DNA from: Orrella marina
GTDB lineage: Bacteria; Pseudomonadota; Gammaproteobacteria; Burkholderiales; Burkholderiaceae_B
Direction of reading: 5' to 3'
Assembly (NCBI RefSeq): GCF_003058465.1
Contig: NZ_CP028901.1
Span: 2,542,001-2,606,000 of the forward strand
DNA: 64,000 nt
In this document: piece by piece, positions 8,535 to 17,537 of the stretch
How the letters are laid out: each line of letters begins with the position of its first letter
Position numbering within the stretch: position 1 is the first letter of the stretch
Translations under genes and position numbers: made by a program
Notes under the pieces: generated by a model
Databases searched by the model: none
Told to the model about the DNA's origin: nothing
The model's input: the letters and a program-made list of their open reading frames with translations, nothing else

Positions 8535-9452
8535 TTAACGTAAAACCGGGTCGAGCTTGTCACGAAGCCAGTCACCCACAAAACTCATGGAAAAGGTCGT
8601 CAACACGATGATCAGACTCGGACAGAGCAGAATCCAGGGTGCTGACTGCAAATATTCACGGCCATAACCAACCATGTTTCCCAGACTGGCCATGGGCGGC
8701 TGCACGCCTAGTCCCAGAAATGACAGGCCCGACTCCAGGAGAATCACGCCTGGAAAAGTAATGGTGATGTTGACAATGATCGTACTGGCAATGTTCGGCA
8801 AAACATGCTTTCCATAGACACGCCAGGCGGTCGCACCCAGATCATGAGCAGCTGCCGCGTAGCCCTGTTCGTTGGCCGCAATTGTCATGCTGCGTGCGAT
8901 TCGGGCTGCCCGCTCCCACCCGTAGAACCCCATGAGTACGATAAACAGTAGAAGCGAGTTTCCAAAGAACGCCAGCACCGCCAGTGCGATGATCATGAAC
9001 GGCATTGATGCCTGAAAGTCAATCAACACCAGAACCAGGTTCTCGACCCAGCCCCTGAAGTGCGCAGCCAGAACCCCCAGAAACACGCCCAGCACGGTCG
9101 AGATCAGGGTGGAGGCAAATGCGATCAGCAGACTGATCTGGATTGCGGAAATCCCTCTGGACAGAACATCACGGCCGAGCTCGTCGGTGCCCAGCGGGTG
9201 ACTCCATTGTCCGCCGAACAGCACCGGCGGCTGCAAACGGGACCGCAGATCAATCTGGGTGAACCCATAGGGCATGAGCCAGTCAGCGGCAAGTGCGACA
9301 AATAACATGAGCGCTAGCCAGCCAAGGCAAAGTAGCACCAGCGGTGGCCAACGTTTGAAGAATGCACCGAGCCTGCTACGGGATCGCTCAAAACGCCGGA
9401 CTGGACCAGACATATCCGCCGCTTCCCGGACGGAAGTGGACGATGCACTCAT
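8535..9452 (-). CDS. ABC transporter permease, DppC/OppC type
   Basis: 305 residues with an N-terminal cytoplasmic tail, a first membrane segment (LVLLCLGWLALMLFVALAA), a periplasmic loop with HPLGTDELGRDVLSRG (the DppC/OppC hallmark) and five further segments. The EAA-type loop is AAAAHDLGATAWRVYGKHV. It pairs with the DppB-type permease; the start ATG overlaps the stop of that gene (ATGA). By family it forms half of the membrane channel for peptides, nickel or other small solutes. Here the operon points to an organophosphorus substrate (inference). Confidence 0.88.
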   Translation of the reverse strand: MSASSTSVREAADMSGPVRRFERSRSRLGAFFKRWPPLVLLCLGWLALMLFVALAADWLMPYGFTQIDLRSRLQPPVLFGGQWSHPLGTDELGRDVLSRGISAIQISLLIAFASTLISTVLGVFLGVLAAHFRGWVENLVLVLIDFQASMPFMIIALAVLAFFGNSLLLFIVLMGFYGWERAARIARSMTIAANEQGYAAAAHDLGATAWRVYGKHVLPNIASTIIVNITITFPGVILLESGLSFLGLGVQPPMASLGNMVGYGREYLQSAPWILLCPSLIIVLTTFSMSFVGDWLRDKLDPVLR

Positions 9453-10381
9453 GCTTTTGCTCCATGGTGACGAGTACGCAGACGGGGATCGAGAATGACG
9501 TACAACGCATCCACGATCAGGTTGGCCACGACCATGCTGGCAGCCACGATCAACAAGATGGCCTGAACCACTGACAGATCCCTGCTCACCACAGCATCGA
9601 CGAGAAGGCGCCCTTCCCCGGGCCAGGAGAACACGCTTTCAACGACCACTGCTCCGGCGATCAGGCCGCCCACCATCATGCCAACCAGCGTGACTGTCGG
9701 GATAGCCGCGTTAGGCAAGGCGTGTAGAAACACTACTTGACGCCATGACAACCCTTTGGCCAGGGCAGTCCTGACGTACGGTTGCCCAAGCACCTCGACC
9801 ATCGCCGAACGGGTAAAGCGAGCCAGAATGGCGGCGCCCCCCAATGCCAGCGTGAAGATGGGCAGCAAGGCATGTTGCCAGGTGCCATAGCCACCAGTCG
9901 GAAGCCAACCCAGGTCAACCGAGAACATGAGGACCAGTAACAATGCCAGCACGAAACTCGGACAAGTGTGTCCGGCAATCGACAGCCCCATGAGCATCCG
10001 GTCAATGCGCGAGTTGTGATGCAACGCTGCATACACCCCCGTCGGAATCCCGATCAGCAACTGCAGGATCAGCGCTGGAATCGTGATCATCAATGTCGCA
10101 GGCACCCGCTCAAGTGCCATTTGCATGGCCGGCATCTCGTCCTTCATAGACACGCCAAAGTTGCCCTGAAACAGGTTGACGAAATACCCGATGTACTGCT
10201 GCCAGACTGGAACATCCAGCCCCCAGGCCTTGCGAAAGGCTTCGACAGCTTGCGCAGGCGCATCGGGCGACAGCAGTATCTGTGCGGGATCACCTGAAAG
10301 ACGCAAGATTACAAAGGCGAAGCTCAACACCAGAAACAGCGTGATGAGTAACCTGAAACTACGTTCCAATAGATAAGACAT
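9449..10381 (-). CDS. ABC transporter permease, DppB/OppB type
   Basis: 310 residues beginning with a membrane segment (LLITLFLVLSFAFVILRL) followed by GDPAQILLSPDAPAQAVEAF, the typical DppB N-terminal periplasmic motif. The EAA loop is YVRTALAKGLSWRQVVFLHALPN. Six membrane segments can be followed. It lies 14 nt after the second ATPase gene and overlaps the DppC-type gene by 4 nt, so the five transporter genes form a complete Opp/Dpp-type importer. Confidence 0.88.
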   Translation of the reverse strand: MSYLLERSFRLLITLFLVLSFAFVILRLSGDPAQILLSPDAPAQAVEAFRKAWGLDVPVWQQYIGYFVNLFQGNFGVSMKDEMPAMQMALERVPATLMITIPALILQLLIGIPTGVYAALHHNSRIDRMLMGLSIAGHTCPSFVLALLLVLMFSVDLGWLPTGGYGTWQHALLPIFTLALGGAAILARFTRSAMVEVLGQPYVRTALAKGLSWRQVVFLHALPNAAIPTVTLVGMMVGGLIAGAVVVESVFSWPGEGRLLVDAVVSRDLSVVQAILLIVAASMVVANLIVDALYVILDPRLRTRHHGAKA

Positions 10382-10395
10382 ACAAATTCCAGAAA

Positions 10396-11361
10396 TCAGC
10401 GAAGCAGGCAGGCGAACTTGCGACCGTCAGGCCTTTCACGCAGCGCCGGCGCAGACTCACGGCATTGCTGCTGCGCTACCGGACACCGGGGGTGAAATGC
10501 GCATCCGGACGGGATGTTGACGGGATTTGGGGGGTCGCCCTGCAAAAGAATCCGCTGGTGCTGCTTGCCCCGCCGAATGGTCGGAATGGCCGACACCAGC
10601 GCTTCAGTGTAGGGATGAGCAGGCGACGCAAACAGTTGCTGGGGGGGGCCCTGTTCAACGATGCGACCCAGATACATGACAGCCACCTCGTCGCAGATCT
10701 GACGCACAACCTTGAGGTCATGACTGATAAAAAGCATCGTCAAGCCGTGTCGTGCCCGACTGTCGAGCAGCAGGTTGATCACTTGCGCCTGGATCGAGAC
10801 ATCCAGCGCCGAAATGGGCTCGTCACAGACCAGCAACCTTGGCTCAAGCACCAGAGCACGGGCCAGCACGACCCGCTGACGCTGACCGCCCGACAGTTCA
10901 TGGGGATATCGCTGCCAGAGTGACTCCGACAACCCGACTTCCTGCAAGACCGCGCAGGCTCTATCGCGCCGCTCTACTGCATCACCACGAGAAAAAACCG
11001 CCAGCGGTTCGATCACCTGTTGCACGGCACTGATACGGCGATCCAGTACGCTGAGAGGGTCCTGATAGACCATCTGCATCTGCTGGCGCAGCGCCTTCCA
11101 GCGCCGGTCGCGTTGCATCGGAATGCGCTCACCGTCGAACACCACTTCACCTGACGTGGGAGAAGTTAATCCGAGACTCATGCGGGCGGTGGTTGATTTG
11201 CCACAGCCAGACTCCCCGACCAGACCAAGCGTCTGTCCGGGTTGTACCTGCAAGGACACATCGGAGACCGCACGCAACGTCTGCGCCGTGGCGAACAGAC
11301 CACCGGATCGCACCCGATAATGACGTGCGAGCGAGCGCATGTCGAGTAATGGCGCACTCAT
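10396..11361 (-). CDS. ABC transporter ATP-binding protein, DppF/OppF type
   Basis: 321 residues from ATG 11361, which overlaps the stop of the upstream ATPase gene (ATGA). Walker A is GESGCGKST, signature LSGGQRQRV, Walker B LLVCDEPISALD, switch His in FISHDL. The C terminus has the oligopeptide-transporter extension with a Cys-rich segment (SGCAFHPRCPVAQQQC) that binds an iron-sulfur cluster in some DppD/DppF proteins. It works as a heterodimer with the next ATPase. Confidence 0.88.
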   Translation of the reverse strand: MSAPLLDMRSLARHYRVRSGGLFATAQTLRAVSDVSLQVQPGQTLGLVGESGCGKSTTARMSLGLTSPTSGEVVFDGERIPMQRDRRWKALRQQMQMVYQDPLSVLDRRISAVQQVIEPLAVFSRGDAVERRDRACAVLQEVGLSESLWQRYPHELSGGQRQRVVLARALVLEPRLLVCDEPISALDVSIQAQVINLLLDSRARHGLTMLFISHDLKVVRQICDEVAVMYLGRIVEQGPPQQLFASPAHPYTEALVSAIPTIRRGKQHQRILLQGDPPNPVNIPSGCAFHPRCPVAQQQCRESAPALRERPDGRKFACLLR

Positions 11362-12449
11362 GGCCGAGCCTCCCAGCAAGCCACGGTGTGCTCATCATTG
11401 ACGTGACCCTCAGGCAGTGCCAACAACAGTCCCGGACGGGACTCTTCACACAATGTGGTGCGAGCCTGACATCGTGGCGCAAAACTGCATCCCTTGGGCA
11501 GTGCGGTTGGCGAGGGAACCGTTCCGGCGATTGCCCGCAGCCGCGAAACTGGCCCGTCCAGATCAGGCAAAGCAGCCATCAGTCCGCGGGTGTAAGGGTG
11601 CCGAGGCTGCGTAAATAGCGCTGTCGCAGGAGCCTGTTCTACAACCCTTCCCGCATACATGACCATCACGCGGTCACAAACCTGGGCAATCACGCCCAGG
11701 TCATGGGAAATGAGGACCAACCCCATTCCGGTTTCTTTCTGAAGGTCTTGCAGAAGATCCAGAATCTGGGCCTGGATGGTGACATCCAGCGCAGTTGTGG
11801 GCTCGTCAGCCACCAGCAACTCTGGCTGCCCAGCCAGCGCCATAGCAATCATCACCCGCTGATTCATACCACCTGACAGTTCATGAGGCCAGGCCGAGAG
11901 TCGTGTCCGCGCACTCGGAATGTTGACTCGCTCAAGCAGACGAACCGCCTCGGCCCGGGCAGCGTCGCCACGCAACCCCTGATGCAGTCGGATCGCCTCG
12001 GTCAACTGGCGACCGATCGTTTGCACAGGGTTGAGCGAGGAAGAAGGGTCCTGAAAGATCATGGCGATTCGATTGCCGCGCACACGCGTCATCGCCCTCT
12101 CGTCGAACCGGGAAATGTCCTCGCCCTCCAGCCGTATCTGCCCCGATATTCTTGCCCTGTTGCCCAGCAGTCGCATGACTGCCATCCAGGTCACGCTCTT
12201 GCCACACCCTGACTCACCGACCACCCCGAGCGTTTCACCCCGAAGCAGATCAAGATCCACGCCATGCAGCACAGGAACCAGGTGGGATCCCGTATCAAAC
12301 GATACTCTGAGGTCACGAATGGAGAGAAGCGCCTCCTGGCTGGATTCTGTCTTCTCAGGCGCAACCGCTCTGGTGAGTCCGACCGGTCGGGACTGTTCTT
12401 CCCACGACTTTCGATGACCCACAAAATGGCTGATGACCGCCGTCGTCAT
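11358..12449 (-). CDS. ABC transporter ATP-binding protein, DppD/OppD type
   Basis: 363 residues from ATG 12449, chosen because it overlaps the stop of the binding-protein gene by 4 nt; the longer frame to 12506 runs back into that gene. Walker A is GESGCGKSV, signature LSGGMNQRV, Walker [13 protein letters not shown], switch His in LISHDLGV. The C-terminal domain has [15 protein letters not shown], the OppD/DppD Cys cluster. Energises the importer. Confidence 0.88.
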   Translation of the reverse strand: MTTAVISHFVGHRKSWEEQSRPVGLTRAVAPEKTESSQEALLSIRDLRVSFDTGSHLVPVLHGVDLDLLRGETLGVVGESGCGKSVTWMAVMRLLGNRARISGQIRLEGEDISRFDERAMTRVRGNRIAMIFQDPSSSLNPVQTIGRQLTEAIRLHQGLRGDAARAEAVRLLERVNIPSARTRLSAWPHELSGGMNQRVMIAMALAGQPELLVADEPTTALDVTIQAQILDLLQDLQKETGMGLVLISHDLGVIAQVCDRVMVMYAGRVVEQAPATALFTQPRHPYTRGLMAALPDLDGPVSRLRAIAGTVPSPTALPKGCSFAPRCQARTTLCEESRPGLLLALPEGHVNDEHTVACWEARP

Positions 12450-14116
12450 GAAGAGACCTCTGTGGTGTTGCCCTTGCGGAAATCCATGTAGAAGCTTGGC
12501 GACCACTTCCAGTCAATATCCTTGCGTTTGGCGTAGAAGGCCGCTGTCTGGTGCACGACCATGAATGCCGGGTCCTCATACTCGGCAATACGCAGCATCC
12601 GCTCGTAGACACGCTTGCGATGCACTGGGTCCGTTGACGTTTCCAGTTCGGCTGACAGGCGGTTGAACTCCTCGTTGCTCCATTCACCCTTCTGTTGCTG
12701 CTGCCCATTCGGACCGTGCTGGTTCACCAGAGAGCTGACCGGATCGTTGTAGCCTGCCGAGTTTGACCAGTCCCGGATACCACGCTGAGTCGATCCGTCG
12801 TAGATCTGCGACCAGTTCTCCACCATCTGAATTTCGACATTCAATCCGACTTCGCGCCACATCTCGGTCATGATCTGGGCTTTCTGCAACTGGCCTGTGT
12901 AGTAGTTGTTCAAAACGCGGTAAGGAATGACTTCACCTTTGTAGCCAGCTTCCTTCAGAAGGCGGCGCGACTCATCCGGGTTGTAGGCCGGCGCAAAATG
13001 GTCCTGCGCAAACATGTCCCCGTAGAACTCGAACTGCAAGCCCTGCGGGACCTGCGTACGGCCATCCCACATCATGTCCACGATGAGTTGACGATCAATC
13101 GCATGCGAGAGTGCCAGTCGGACCCGGGGATCCTTCAGGACCGGGTGTTGCTTGTCAAAACACGTGATCTGATGGTTCAGGATCGGTCCACCGACAAACT
13201 CCAGCTTGCCCGAGCGCTCGATGATGCTCGCCTGGTCGGTCGGGATGTCCGTAGCGAAGTCGTATTCACCGGCAAGCATTCCGTTCAGGCGTGAAGCCAC
13301 TTCGGGCACCACGATGAAATGAACTTCGTCCACCTCCGGCGTGCCGCCCCAGTACTCAACATGCTTGTCCAGAAGCAGATGCTGGTCCTTCTTGTAATCC
13401 TTGACCTTGAAAGGCCCCGTTCCGACAGGTGCAGCCGCCCATACCTGCCAGTCGCCTGCCTCCAGGTAGTTACGCTTGCTGATCACATCACAACCCATTC
13501 TGGCCAACCGCCCCTCAAGCGTCATATCCGGGACTGCATTGACAAACCTCACGGTATAGTCGTCAACGAGTTCAACTCTTTCAAGAGATGGCCAGAGTCG
13601 ACGTCCGACTGCTGCCACTTCAGGTGGACACTGGGTCCCTTCTGAACGGCGCGCCTCGGCACTGTCTGTGCGGATCGTCTTGGCAGCCTCACCGCGATGC
13701 GGCTGCGTGTCGCCGAACATTGCCTGAGGGCCGAAGCTGAAAACTACATCTTCAGCTGTCATTTCGTCACCGTTGTGAAACTTCACCCCTTTGCGCAACG
13801 TCACCTCGAGCACGCGATCGTTAATACGACGCCAGGACTGTGCGATGCCGGGTTGCAGACTCATGTCCCCCAGGACATCCATGGCAATGACCGGCTCCAG
13901 AATCGAGGGTAGTACTCGCTTGCCAACGTTGCTTTGCTCACGCAGAGTGGCCAGCGTACCGCCCGTGCTGAGACCGGGAACAGCAATGCGCAGGATCCGG
14001 CTGCCCTGTTGCTGAGCAACAGACTTGCCCAGTGCCTGGGCCCATGCGGGAGAAACGGCTGCGGTGGCCAGTGCACTGGCGGACCAGGTCAACCATTGGC
14101 GACGAGTAACTTTCAT
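12446..14116 (-). CDS. ABC transporter substrate-binding protein, family 5 (Opp/Dpp type)
   Basis: 556 residues. The start at 14116 is preferred: AAGGA lies about 10 nt upstream and the protein then begins MKVTRRQWLTWSASALAT, a twin-arginine signal (T-R-R-Q-W-L) followed by a hydrophobic core and an AWA cleavage site. The mature protein has the family-5 features: FHNGDEMTAEDVVFSF, the segment VEYWGGTPEVDEVHFIV and a peptide-binding-type C lobe. Family-5 proteins bind peptides, nickel, haem precursors, opines and, in a few cases, phosphorus compounds. The operon includes a phosphodiesterase and a HAD phosphatase, so the ligand here may be an organophosphorus ester (inference). Confidence 0.88.
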   Translation of the reverse strand: MKVTRRQWLTWSASALATAAVSPAWAQALGKSVAQQQGSRILRIAVPGLSTGGTLATLREQSNVGKRVLPSILEPVIAMDVLGDMSLQPGIAQSWRRINDRVLEVTLRKGVKFHNGDEMTAEDVVFSFGPQAMFGDTQPHRGEAAKTIRTDSAEARRSEGTQCPPEVAAVGRRLWPSLERVELVDDYTVRFVNAVPDMTLEGRLARMGCDVISKRNYLEAGDWQVWAAAPVGTGPFKVKDYKKDQHLLLDKHVEYWGGTPEVDEVHFIVVPEVASRLNGMLAGEYDFATDIPTDQASIIERSGKLEFVGGPILNHQITCFDKQHPVLKDPRVRLALSHAIDRQLIVDMMWDGRTQVPQGLQFEFYGDMFAQDHFAPAYNPDESRRLLKEAGYKGEVIPYRVLNNYYTGQLQKAQIMTEMWREVGLNVEIQMVENWSQIYDGSTQRGIRDWSNSAGYNDPVSSLVNQHGPNGQQQQKGEWSNEEFNRLSAELETSTDPVHRKRVYERMLRIAEYEDPAFMVVHQTAAFYAKRKDIDWKWSPSFYMDFRKGNTTEVSS

Positions 14117-14170
14117 TTGATTGATTTCCTTCTTGATTCGAGACATCAGAAAAGGGTGAAGTGTGGGCAG

Positions 14171-14214
14171 TCCAGATGACACCGGCGTGACGAACAGATG
14201 AAAGTTTGATGACC
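14171..14214 (-). promoter_or_regulatory. PhoB-box-like array: four tandem 11-bp repeats before the importer operon
   Basis: Read on the minus strand, four contiguous 11-mers lie at 14214-14171: GGTCATCAAAC, TTTCATCTGTT, CGTCACGCCGG and TGTCATCTGGA. All four share TCAY in register and three have GTCA. This is the period and core of PhoB-binding direct repeats (consensus CTGTCATAAAT type). The last two give an 18-bp box, TCGTCACGCCGGTGTCAT. The array ends about 55 bp upstream of the binding-protein start. No convincing -10 was identified. Regulation by PhoB is inferred. Confidence 0.55.
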
Positions 14215-14299
14215 CGAAGAACCGGGCGTCAAAGTGAGAACCACCGAAACGAAAATTTGCTTTCTGTCATGAGTTCGACAAAAAACTGACTAAACAACA

Positions 14300-14317
14300 A
14301 TGTCATTTATCCGTCAC
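14300..14317 (+). promoter_or_regulatory. Pho box-like site before ugpB
   Basis: ATGTCATTTATCCGTCAC resembles the 18-bp Pho box (CTGTCAT, 4-nt spacer, CTGTCAY) with two clear mismatches. A possible -10 hexamer TAGGGT starts at 14328, 10 bp after the box, as in PhoB-dependent promoters where the box replaces the -35. A further perfect half site CTGTCAT is at 14264-14270. The ATG of ugpB is 69 bp downstream. Confidence 0.5.
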
Positions 14318-14386
14318 ATGCACCGGTTAGGGTTGCGCTTAGCCGTCAATCTGCATCGACGCAGATTCTGATTCACCAAAGGAGAA

Positions 14387-15706
14387 ATGATGCTAAGGCA
14401 CATGCCCACTCTGGCCGCCGCCGCAGTACTGTCCCTGTCAGCCCCACTCACCGCGCATGCCTCAACCGAGATCGTGTGGTGGCATTCGATGCAGGGTGCA
14501 CTGGGTGACTGGGTCAACGACATCGCTGAAGACTTCAACAAATCGCAGAACGAGTACGTCGTGCGCCCTGTTTTCAAGGGGACCTACGATGAAGCCATGA
14601 CTTCTGCCATTGCGGCATTCCGCGCAGGCCAGGCACCACACATCCTCCAGGTGTTCGAAGTCGGTACGGCGACCATGATGGCTTCCAAGGGCGTTGCTGT
14701 TCCGGTCTCGCAAGTCATGACCGAAGCTGGTTACACCTTTGATCCCGGCGCGTATATTCCGGCTGTGTCAGGCTATTACACCGCTCCGAGCGGTGAGATG
14801 ATGTCCTTCCCGTTCAACAGTTCCACAACCGTTACCTGGTTTAACCTGGATGCACTTGAGAAGGCTGGCGTTCCGACAGACAATCTACCGACCACCTGGC
14901 CGCAGATTCGTGCGGCAGCCCAGAAACTCAAGGACAGCGGTCACGCCTGCCCGATGACAACGGCCTGGCAGGGCTGGACCCAGCTCGAGAGCTTCTCCAC
15001 CTGGCACAACACAGAACTCGCCACACAGGGCAACGGCATGAACGGCCCCAATGCCCGACTGGTCGTCAACTCACCATTGCACGTGCGTCACATCGACAAT
15101 CTGGCAGACATGTCAAAGAACGGACTGTTCGTCTACAAAGGCCGCGGCAGTGCGCCATCGGCTTCGTTCGAGTCGGGTGAGTGTGCAATTTCGTTCAACT
15201 CCTCGGCTGCCTATGCCGGTATCGCCAAGAACGCCAAGTTCAAGTTTGCAGTTTCACCGCTGCCTTACTACCCTGACGTCGAGGGCGCACCGCAAAACAC
15301 AGTGATCGGTGGCGCCAGTCTGTGGGTCATGAGCGGCAAGGATGATCAGGACTACAAAGGCGTGGGTACCTTCTTCAACTATCTGTCAGATCCACAAGTC
15401 CAGTCGAACAACCACAAGCGCACCGGCTATCTGCCTGTAACGCTCGAATCGTTCAAACTGACTGAAGACTCTGGCTTCTACAAGGACAACCCTGGTACGG
15501 ACGTCTCCGTCAACCAGATGATTCGAAAGACAACCGACAAGTCACGCGGCATCCGTCTGGGTAACTATGTTCAGATCCGTGCCATCGAGGACGAAGAACT
15601 TGAACAGGTCTGGGCTGGCAAGAAAACCGCCAAGCAAGCACTAGACGCCATCACCGAGCGCGGCAACGTCCTGCTCGAGCGTTTCGACGCGGCAGCCAAT
15701 CGCTGA
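14387..15706 (+). CDS. ugpB: sn-glycerol-3-phosphate-binding periplasmic protein
   Basis: 439 residues with a signal peptide (cleavage near AHA-STEIVWW). The mature N terminus EIVWWHSMQGALGDWV and the later EVGTATMMASKGVAVPV, SGYYTAPSG, WQGWTQLESFSTW, IGGASLWVMSG, RLGNYVQIRAIEDEELEQVW and KTAKQALDAITERGN follow E. coli UgpB closely. It captures glycerol-3-phosphate (and glycerophosphodiesters) in the periplasm. AAAGGAG precedes the ATG; a second ATG follows directly. First gene of the ugpBAECQ operon, with a Pho-box-like site upstream. Confidence 0.93.
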   Translation: MMLRHMPTLAAAAVLSLSAPLTAHASTEIVWWHSMQGALGDWVNDIAEDFNKSQNEYVVRPVFKGTYDEAMTSAIAAFRAGQAPHILQVFEVGTATMMASKGVAVPVSQVMTEAGYTFDPGAYIPAVSGYYTAPSGEMMSFPFNSSTTVTWFNLDALEKAGVPTDNLPTTWPQIRAAAQKLKDSGHACPMTTAWQGWTQLESFSTWHNTELATQGNGMNGPNARLVVNSPLHVRHIDNLADMSKNGLFVYKGRGSAPSASFESGECAISFNSSAAYAGIAKNAKFKFAVSPLPYYPDVEGAPQNTVIGGASLWVMSGKDDQDYKGVGTFFNYLSDPQVQSNNHKRTGYLPVTLESFKLTEDSGFYKDNPGTDVSVNQMIRKTTDKSRGIRLGNYVQIRAIEDEELEQVWAGKKTAKQALDAITERGNVLLERFDAAANR

Positions 15707-15744
15707 TCCAGCCATTCCCGGCATTTCGTAACGACTCTGAGAAC

Positions 15745-15770
15745 ACAGCCCGACCTTCGTGTCGGGCTGT
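15745..15770 (+). terminator. Intergenic hairpin between ugpB and ugpA
   Basis: A perfect 10-bp stem, ACAGCCCGAC (15745-15754) and GTCGGGCTGT (15761-15770), with a 6-nt loop. There is no T-tract, so it is more likely an mRNA-stabilising or partial-attenuation element separating the abundant binding protein from the permeases than a full terminator. It ends 6 nt before the ugpA ATG and takes up the place of its ribosome-binding site. Confidence 0.5.
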
Positions 15771-15776
15771 ACAGTC

Positions 15777-16664
15777 ATGACACTAAAAACCCAAATCACG
15801 TTTCAGTCGCGATGGTTGCCATGGGCATTGATCGCTCCGCAGGGACTAGTGGTCCTGGTATTCTTTTTCTGGCCTGCCGGCCAGGCCCTGATGCAATCAT
15901 TCCAGCAAACTGATGCGTTCGGCATTACGACCGAGTGGGTGGGACTAGAGAACTTCAGAATTCTGCTCTCGGACCCGTCTTACTGGCACTCATTTCGTGT
16001 CACTGCCATTTTTTCTCTTCTGGTTGCGGGACTGGGACTCGGCCTGTCTCTGCTGCTTGCGGTTTTTGCCGACCGGATCGTACGTGCAGCCATGGTTTAC
16101 CGGACACTGCTGATCTGGCCTTACGCAGTTGCACCAGCCGTTGCCGGCGTGCTCTGGCTATTCCTGTTCTCGCCCACCGTCGGTGTCGTCGCAAGACTGC
16201 TCTCTTCGATCGGTATTGAATGGAATTCGCTTCTGAACAGCGCACACGCGATGACGCTGATTGTCGTGGCATCCGTCTGGAAGCAGATTTCGTACAACTT
16301 CCTGTTCTTTCTGGCCGGACTGCAAAGCATCCCAAAATCATTGACCGAAGCCGCCATTCTTGATGGAGCAGGTCCGTGGAGACGCTTCTGGTCGATCCAG
16401 TTCCCGCTTCTGTCGCCTGTCACGTTCTTTTTGCTGGTGATCAACATCGTCTACGCATTCTTTGACACATTTGGAATCATTGACGCCACCACACAAGGTG
16501 GACCCGGAAAGGACACGGCCATTCTGGTCTACAAGGTTTACTTCGACGGCTTCAAGGCGATGGATCTCGGCAGTTCAGCCGCACAGTCCGTCATCCTGAT
16601 GGTGCTTGTAATTGGATTGACTGCAATCCAGTTCAAGTATGTCGAAAAACGGGTCAACTACTGA
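15777..16664 (+). CDS. ugpA: Glycerol-3-phosphate ABC transporter permease
   Basis: 295 residues from ATG 15777. Six membrane segments, starting with [19 protein letters not shown], followed by [10 protein letters not shown] as in UgpA. The EAA loop is [20 protein letters not shown], which docks the ATPase. [19 protein letters not shown] is typical of the UgpA C-terminal half. A GTG at 15759 inside the hairpin is a less likely start. Partner of UgpE. Confidence 0.92.
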   Translation: MTLKTQITFQSRWLPWALIAPQGLVVLVFFFWPAGQALMQSFQQTDAFGITTEWVGLENFRILLSDPSYWHSFRVTAIFSLLVAGLGLGLSLLLAVFADRIVRAAMVYRTLLIWPYAVAPAVAGVLWLFLFSPTVGVVARLLSSIGIEWNSLLNSAHAMTLIVVASVWKQISYNFLFFLAGLQSIPKSLTEAAILDGAGPWRRFWSIQFPLLSPVTFFLLVINIVYAFFDTFGIIDATTQGGPGKDTAILVYKVYFDGFKAMDLGSSAAQSVILMVLVIGLTAIQFKYVEKRVNY

Positions 16665-16672
16665 GTCTCCCC

Positions 16673-17515
16673 ATGGAAAAGAAGCCCTGGATTGATGTAC
16701 TGAGCCATATCGTGCTGTGTGTCGGCATTCTGATCGTGGCATCTCCGATCTACATGGCCCTGATTGCCTCCACACACACGGCACAGGCGATGGCACAGTG
16801 GCCGATACCGCTCACACCGGGTAGTCACCTTCTGCAAAACTACGCGGATGCACTCAACGGATCTGGATCTGGACAGAGCATGGCTGTGGGTCGAATGATG
16901 TGGGTGAGCCTGGTGACAGCGCTTGGCATCGCCATAGGCAAGATCATCATTTCCCTGATGTCGGCGTTTGCTCTGGTGTACTTCAACTTCCGCTTCAAGA
17001 CTCTGGTTTTCTGGGGGATTTTCGTCACCCTCATGCTGCCGGTCGAGGTACGCATCGTGCCAACCTTTGAAGTGGTTGCGAACCTGGGAATGCTCAACTC
17101 CTATGCCGGCCTGACCATTCCACTGATTGCTTCAGCCACGGCAACATTCCTGTTTCGTCAGTTCTTCAAGACGATCCCCAACGAGATCGTGGAGGCCGCG
17201 AAAATGGACGGAGCCGGACCAATCCGCTTTCTGATCCACATCCTGATCCCGCTATCGGCCACCAGCATTGCCGCTCTGTTCGTCATCCAGTTCATCTACG
17301 GGTGGAACCAGTATCTGTGGCCACTACTGATCAGCACCAATGAAGACATGTATCCAGTGGTCGTCGGAATCAAACGCATGATTCCCGCTGGTGATGCCCA
17401 GACGGAATGGAACATCATCATGGCCACTGCGATCCTCGCGATGACACCTCCTCTTCTAGTCGTGATGTTCATGCAGAAATGGTTTGTCAAAGGCCTGGTC
17501 GAGTCCGATAAATAA
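16673..17515 (+). CDS. ugpE: Glycerol-3-phosphate ABC transporter permease
   Basis: 280 residues, 8 nt after ugpA. An N-terminal membrane segment (LSHIVLCVGILIVASPIYMAL), then five more; the EAA loop is EAAKMDGAGPIRFLIHILIP. GWNQYLWPLLISTNEDMYPV and the QTEWNIIMA segment match UgpE. Completes the inner-membrane channel with UgpA. No good ribosome-binding site is visible, so translation may be coupled to ugpA. Confidence 0.92.
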   Translation: MEKKPWIDVLSHIVLCVGILIVASPIYMALIASTHTAQAMAQWPIPLTPGSHLLQNYADALNGSGSGQSMAVGRMMWVSLVTALGIAIGKIIISLMSAFALVYFNFRFKTLVFWGIFVTLMLPVEVRIVPTFEVVANLGMLNSYAGLTIPLIASATATFLFRQFFKTIPNEIVEAAKMDGAGPIRFLIHILIPLSATSIAALFVIQFIYGWNQYLWPLLISTNEDMYPVVVGIKRMIPAGDAQTEWNIIMATAILAMTPPLLVVMFMQKWFVKGLVESDK

Positions 17516-17537
17516 CACTCACACATTCACAACTCAT

